From NCBI GenBank assembly GCA_017308345.1, contig JAFKFE010000191.1, positions 1 through 8,077 on the forward strand: 8,077 bases of DNA. Direction: 5' to 3'. The translations under genes were made by a program, and so were the position numbers. The DNA is from Alphaproteobacteria bacterium. GTDB lineage: Bacteria > Pseudomonadota > Alphaproteobacteria > Rhizobiales > Rhizobiaceae. Shown here in pieces: positions 5,721 through 8,077 of the stretch. Positions within the stretch are counted from its first letter, which is position 1; the number at the start of each line of letters is the position of its first letter. The notes beneath the pieces were generated by a model, which worked only from the letters and a program-made list of their open reading frames with translations, did not search any database and was not told the origin of the DNA.

Positions 5721-6461
5721 ATGCCCGCCAAGCTCTCGGTCAATCTCAACGCTGTCGCCATGCTGCGCAACCGCCGCGACCTGCCATGGCCGAGCGTCAC
5801 CGGACTTGGCCGCATCGCGCTTGCCGCCGGCGCGCACGGTCTGACGGTGCACCCCAGGCCCGACGAGCGGCACACCCGGCATTCCGACCTGCCGGAGATC
5901 AGGGCGCTGATCGACGACGAGTTCCCGAAGGCGGAATTCAACATCGAGGGCTATCCGACCGAGGACTTCCTGGCGCTTGTCGAGAAGAATCAGCCCGAAC
6001 AGGTGACGCTCGTCCCGGACGACCCGGCGCAGGCTACCTCCGACCATGGCTGGGACTTCGTTGCCCAGGCGGCGTTCCTGACGCCGATCGTCAAACGGTT
6101 GAAGAAAGGCGGGTTCCGCGTGTCGCTGTTCTCCGACGCGGATCCCGCGGGCGTGAAGGCGGCTCGCGATACCGGCGCTGACCGCATCGAACTCTATACC
6201 GGCCCCTATGGCGGCTTTCATTCCGATTCCGCGGAAGCCGCGAAAGAATTGGAAAGATTGGGAAAAACCGCGGATGCCGCATTCGCGGCCGGATTGGGCG
6301 TCAATGCCGGCCATGATCTGACCGTGAAGAACCTGCCGGCGTTGGCCAGGCGCATTCCGGCATTGGCCGAAGTATCGATCGGTCATGGGTTGACAGCGGA
6401 TGCTCTGGAGTATGGCATGGCTGGCACGGTTGGGCGGTTCCTGAAGGCATGCGGATGGTAG
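5721..6461 (+). CDS. pdxJ: Pyridoxine 5'-phosphate synthase
   Basis: Cytoplasmic TIM-barrel enzyme of the DXP-dependent vitamin B6 pathway. It condenses 3-amino-2-oxopropyl phosphate with 1-deoxy-D-xylulose 5-phosphate to form pyridoxine 5'-phosphate. The protein has 246 residues, full length for the family. It opens with [16 protein letters not shown] (first strand, N10). The signature [17 protein letters not shown] (40-56) carries H44, R46 and H51, matching the E. coli active-site H45, R47 and H52. E76 (FNIEGYP), E157 ([11 protein letters not shown]), H198 ([10 protein letters not shown]) and the phosphate-binding [15 protein letters not shown] (219-233) are all present. The ATG at 5721 is set by homology; an upstream ATG at 5693 is out of frame. 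The ribosome-binding site is weak (GGA eight bases before). It stands apart from acpS, which follows pdxJ in E. coli; here kup follows after 86 bases. Confidence 0.97.
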   Translation: MPAKLSVNLNAVAMLRNRRDLPWPSVTGLGRIALAAGAHGLTVHPRPDERHTRHSDLPEIRALIDDEFPKAEFNIEGYPTEDFLALVEKNQPEQVTLVPDDPAQATSDHGWDFVAQAAFLTPIVKRLKKGGFRVSLFSDADPAGVKAARDTGADRIELYTGPYGGFHSDSAEAAKELERLGKTADAAFAAGLGVNAGHDLTVKNLPALARRIPALAEVSIGHGLTADALEYGMAGTVGRFLKACGW

Positions 6462-6488
6462 GGCGCGTTGCATAGTTTCGGCAGTCTT

Positions 6489-6531
6489 GATTCGCCCCGC
6501 GCGTTGCGGCGGCTTCGGAGCGTGACGAATC
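6489..6531 (+). repeat. Inverted repeat in the pdxJ-kup spacer
   Basis: GATTCG (6489-6494) and CGAATC (6526-6531) form a perfect 6-base inverted repeat enclosing a GC-rich segment with its own small pairing, CCGC (6497-6500) with GCGG (6506-6509). It ends 16 bases before the kup ATG, so a folded RNA could sit next to the kup ribosome-binding region. There is no T-run, so it does not look like a terminator. The role is unknown and the pairing is modest. Confidence 0.3.
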
Positions 6532-6547
6532 CAGAAAAGTGGGGCTC

Positions 6548-8077
6548 ATGGTGCTAGCCAACACCGGCGAAACGGAATCCGTCGAACGCTCGAGCCATGA
6601 GACCGAGCGGCAGCACAGCACCAAGGTCCTCATGCTTGGCGCGCTCGGTGTGGTCTATGGCGATATCGGCACGAGTCCGATCTACGCCTTCCGCGAGGCG
6701 CTGCACGCATCATCGAACTCGGTTGCCCGCCATGATGTGCTGTGCGTTCTGTCGCTGATCGTCTGGGCGCTCACCATCATCGTCACGATCAAATATGTCG
6801 CTTTCGTGCTCAGGGCCGACAACAAGGGCGAGGGCGGCACACTGTCGCTGATGGCGCTGGCGCGCAGCGCCTATCCGCCGGGCTCACGTCTCATCCTGGT
6901 GATCGGCCTTTGCGGCGCGGCACTGTTCTTCGGCGATTCGATCATCACCCCGGCGATCTCGGTGCTGTCGGCGGTTGAAGGCCTGGAAGTCGTCACGCCC
7001 GCGCTCGATGCCCTTGTGGTTCCGATCACGCTGGTCATCCTGGCGGTGCTCTTCGCCGTGCAGCGCTTCGGGACAGGCAAGGTGGCGGCGGTATTCGGGC
7101 CGGTGACGGCGACATGGTTCGTGGCGATCGGCGCGGCCGGTCTCTACCACATCGTCGACGATCCATCCGTTTTCCTGGCGATCAATCCGTATTACGCGGT
7201 CTATTATCTGGCCACCACGCCAACCGGGGCTTTCGTCACCGTCGGCGCCGTTTTCCTGGCGGTTACCGGCGCCGAGGCGCTTTATGTCGACCTCGGCCAT
7301 TTCGGGCGCAAGCCGAGCGTGATGGCCTGGTTCTCGATCGTTTTCCCTTGCCTGCTCTTGAACTATTTCGGGCAAGGCGCCTTCGTGCTCTCGCATGGCG
7401 GCAAGCCCACCAACCCGTTCTTCCAGATGCTGCCCGAATGGGCGCTGATGCCGATGGTCGGCCTGGCGACGGCGGCGACGGTCATCGCCAGCCAGGCCGT
7501 CATTTCCGGCGCCTTCTCGCTGACGAGGCAGGCCGTGCAGCTCAACCTTCTGCCCCGCATCGAGGTGCAGCACACATCCGAGATGCAGAGCGGCCAGATC
7601 TATATGCCCAGGGTCAATCTCCTGGTCGCGCTCGGCGTGATGCTGCTGGTTGTCGGCTTCGGCAGTTCGAGCGCGCTTGCCTCGGCCTACGGCATTTCGG
7701 TCACCGGCGAGATGCTGATGACGACAATCCTGTTGTTCGTCGTCATGCGCTGGCTCTGGAAATGGCAGTTGGGGCTCGCCTTGGCGCTTGTGCTGCTGTT
7801 CGGCGTCATCGATCTCGGCTTCTTCTCGGCCAACGTCGTCAAGATCGTCGAGGGCGGCTGGGTGTCGATCACTGTCGCTTCCATGATGGGGCTGATCATG
7901 TGGACCTGGATCCGCGGCAGCCGCTATTTGTTCGACAAGACGCGCCGCAACGAGATCCCGCTCGATTTCCTGGCGGCGAACCTGTTGAAGAAGAAGCCGC
8001 AGCTCGTGTCTGGCACGGCCGTGTTCCTGACCAGCGATCCGCTGAGCGCGCCGACCGCGCTGATGCACAGCCTCAAG
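6548..8077 (+). CDS. kup: Potassium uptake protein, Kup/HAK/KUP family (3' partial)
   Basis: Inner-membrane low-affinity K+ uptake transporter, thought to work as a K+/H+ symporter. The window shows 510 uninterrupted codons with no stop; family members have about 630 residues, so roughly the last 120 (part of the cytoplasmic C-terminal domain) lie beyond the edge. A polar N-terminus of about 25 residues precedes the first helix with the signature GVVYGDIGTSPIYAF (34-48). Other conserved parts are KYVAFVLRADNKGEGGTLSL (82-101), LFFGDSIITPAISVLSAVEGL (126-146), VTGAEALYVDLGHFGRKP (encoded near 7262-7315), LNYFGQGAFVL (near 7358-7390), SQAVISGAFSLTRQAVQLNLLP (near 7490-7556) and SAYGISVTGEM (near 7683-7715). 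About a dozen hydrophobic segments are visible. The ATG at 6548 is preceded by a GTGGGG stretch acting as a modest ribosome-binding site. It may be cotranscribed with pdxJ, as no clear promoter lies between them. Confidence 0.96.
   Translation, partial: MVLANTGETESVERSSHETERQHSTKVLMLGALGVVYGDIGTSPIYAFREALHASSNSVARHDVLCVLSLIVWALTIIVTIKYVAFVLRADNKGEGGTLSLMALARSAYPPGSRLILVIGLCGAALFFGDSIITPAISVLSAVEGLEVVTPALDALVVPITLVILAVLFAVQRFGTGKVAAVFGPVTATWFVAIGAAGLYHIVDDPSVFLAINPYYAVYYLATTPTGAFVTVGAVFLAVTGAEALYVDLGHFGRKPSVMAWFSIVFPCLLLNYFGQGAFVLSHGGKPTNPFFQMLPEWALMPMVGLATAATVIASQAVISGAFSLTRQAVQLNLLPRIEVQHTSEMQSGQIYMPRVNLLVALGVMLLVVGFGSSSALASAYGISVTGEMLMTTILLFVVMRWLWKWQLGLALALVLLFGVIDLGFFSANVVKIVEGGWVSITVASMMGLIMWTWIRGSRYLFDKTRRNEIPLDFLAANLLKKKPQLVSGTAVFLTSDPLSAPTALMHSLK

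Noticed and set aside
5693..6181. Plus-strand frame starting at ATG 5693, preceded by GGCGG
   Set aside because: It is out of frame with pdxJ and its product is arginine- and proline-rich shadow sequence.
5628..6473. 281-codon minus-strand frame opposite pdxJ
   Set aside because: It is the shadow of pdxJ, with biased composition and no recognisable domain.
6884..8068. 394-codon open frame on the minus strand opposite kup
   Set aside because: Composition is dominated by R, H, D, Q and E without a recognisable fold, and it lies wholly opposite the conserved Kup sequence.

Overview
The window is GC-rich, tightly packed DNA that looks like a Rhizobiales alphaproteobacterium, most likely Mesorhizobium or a close relative. 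This rests on protein style, strong G/C preference at third codon positions, a perfect alphaproteobacterial LexA-type box, and an intergenic stretch resembling a palindromic repeat I recall from rhizobial genomes. The genus is an inference. No tRNA, rRNA, CRISPR array, transposase or integrase was seen. All gaps between genes are shorter than about 175 bases.

Layout. (1) Positions 1-2212 hold the C-terminal part of an MdtB/MdtC-like RND efflux pump; its start lies upstream. (2) Positions 2276-3874 hold a three-gene cobalt-type nitrile hydratase operon: alpha subunit, beta subunit, and a small accessory (metallochaperone-type) protein. The genes overlap at both junctions (ATGA, then a TTG start inside the end of the beta gene). 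No nitrilase, amidase or cobalt transporter is visible in the window. (3) Positions 4012-5139 encode a compact 375-residue superfamily 1 (RecD/Dda-like) helicase. It is preceded by a GTTC-N7-GTTC LexA-type box and by a chain of three tiny overlapping reading frames. (4) A SpoIIAA-like (STAS-fold) protein lies on the minus strand at 5152-5547, convergent with the helicase. (5) After a 173-base divergent spacer comes pdxJ (5721-6461, vitamin B6 synthesis). (6) It is followed on the same strand by kup (from 6548), a potassium uptake transporter that runs off the right edge.

Functionally this is a set of housekeeping and accessory genes rather than one system. The only clear multi-gene unit is the nitrile hydratase operon, which would hydrate nitriles to amides, with the third protein helping to load cobalt into the alpha subunit. 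The helicase is probably damage-inducible. I found no convincing new defence or mobile system. The most interesting signals are the candidate SOS control of the helicase and its unusual leader, followed by the visible beta-subunit/accessory-protein homology and several small inverted repeats. Several long open frames on the opposite strand are shadows of GC-rich genes.
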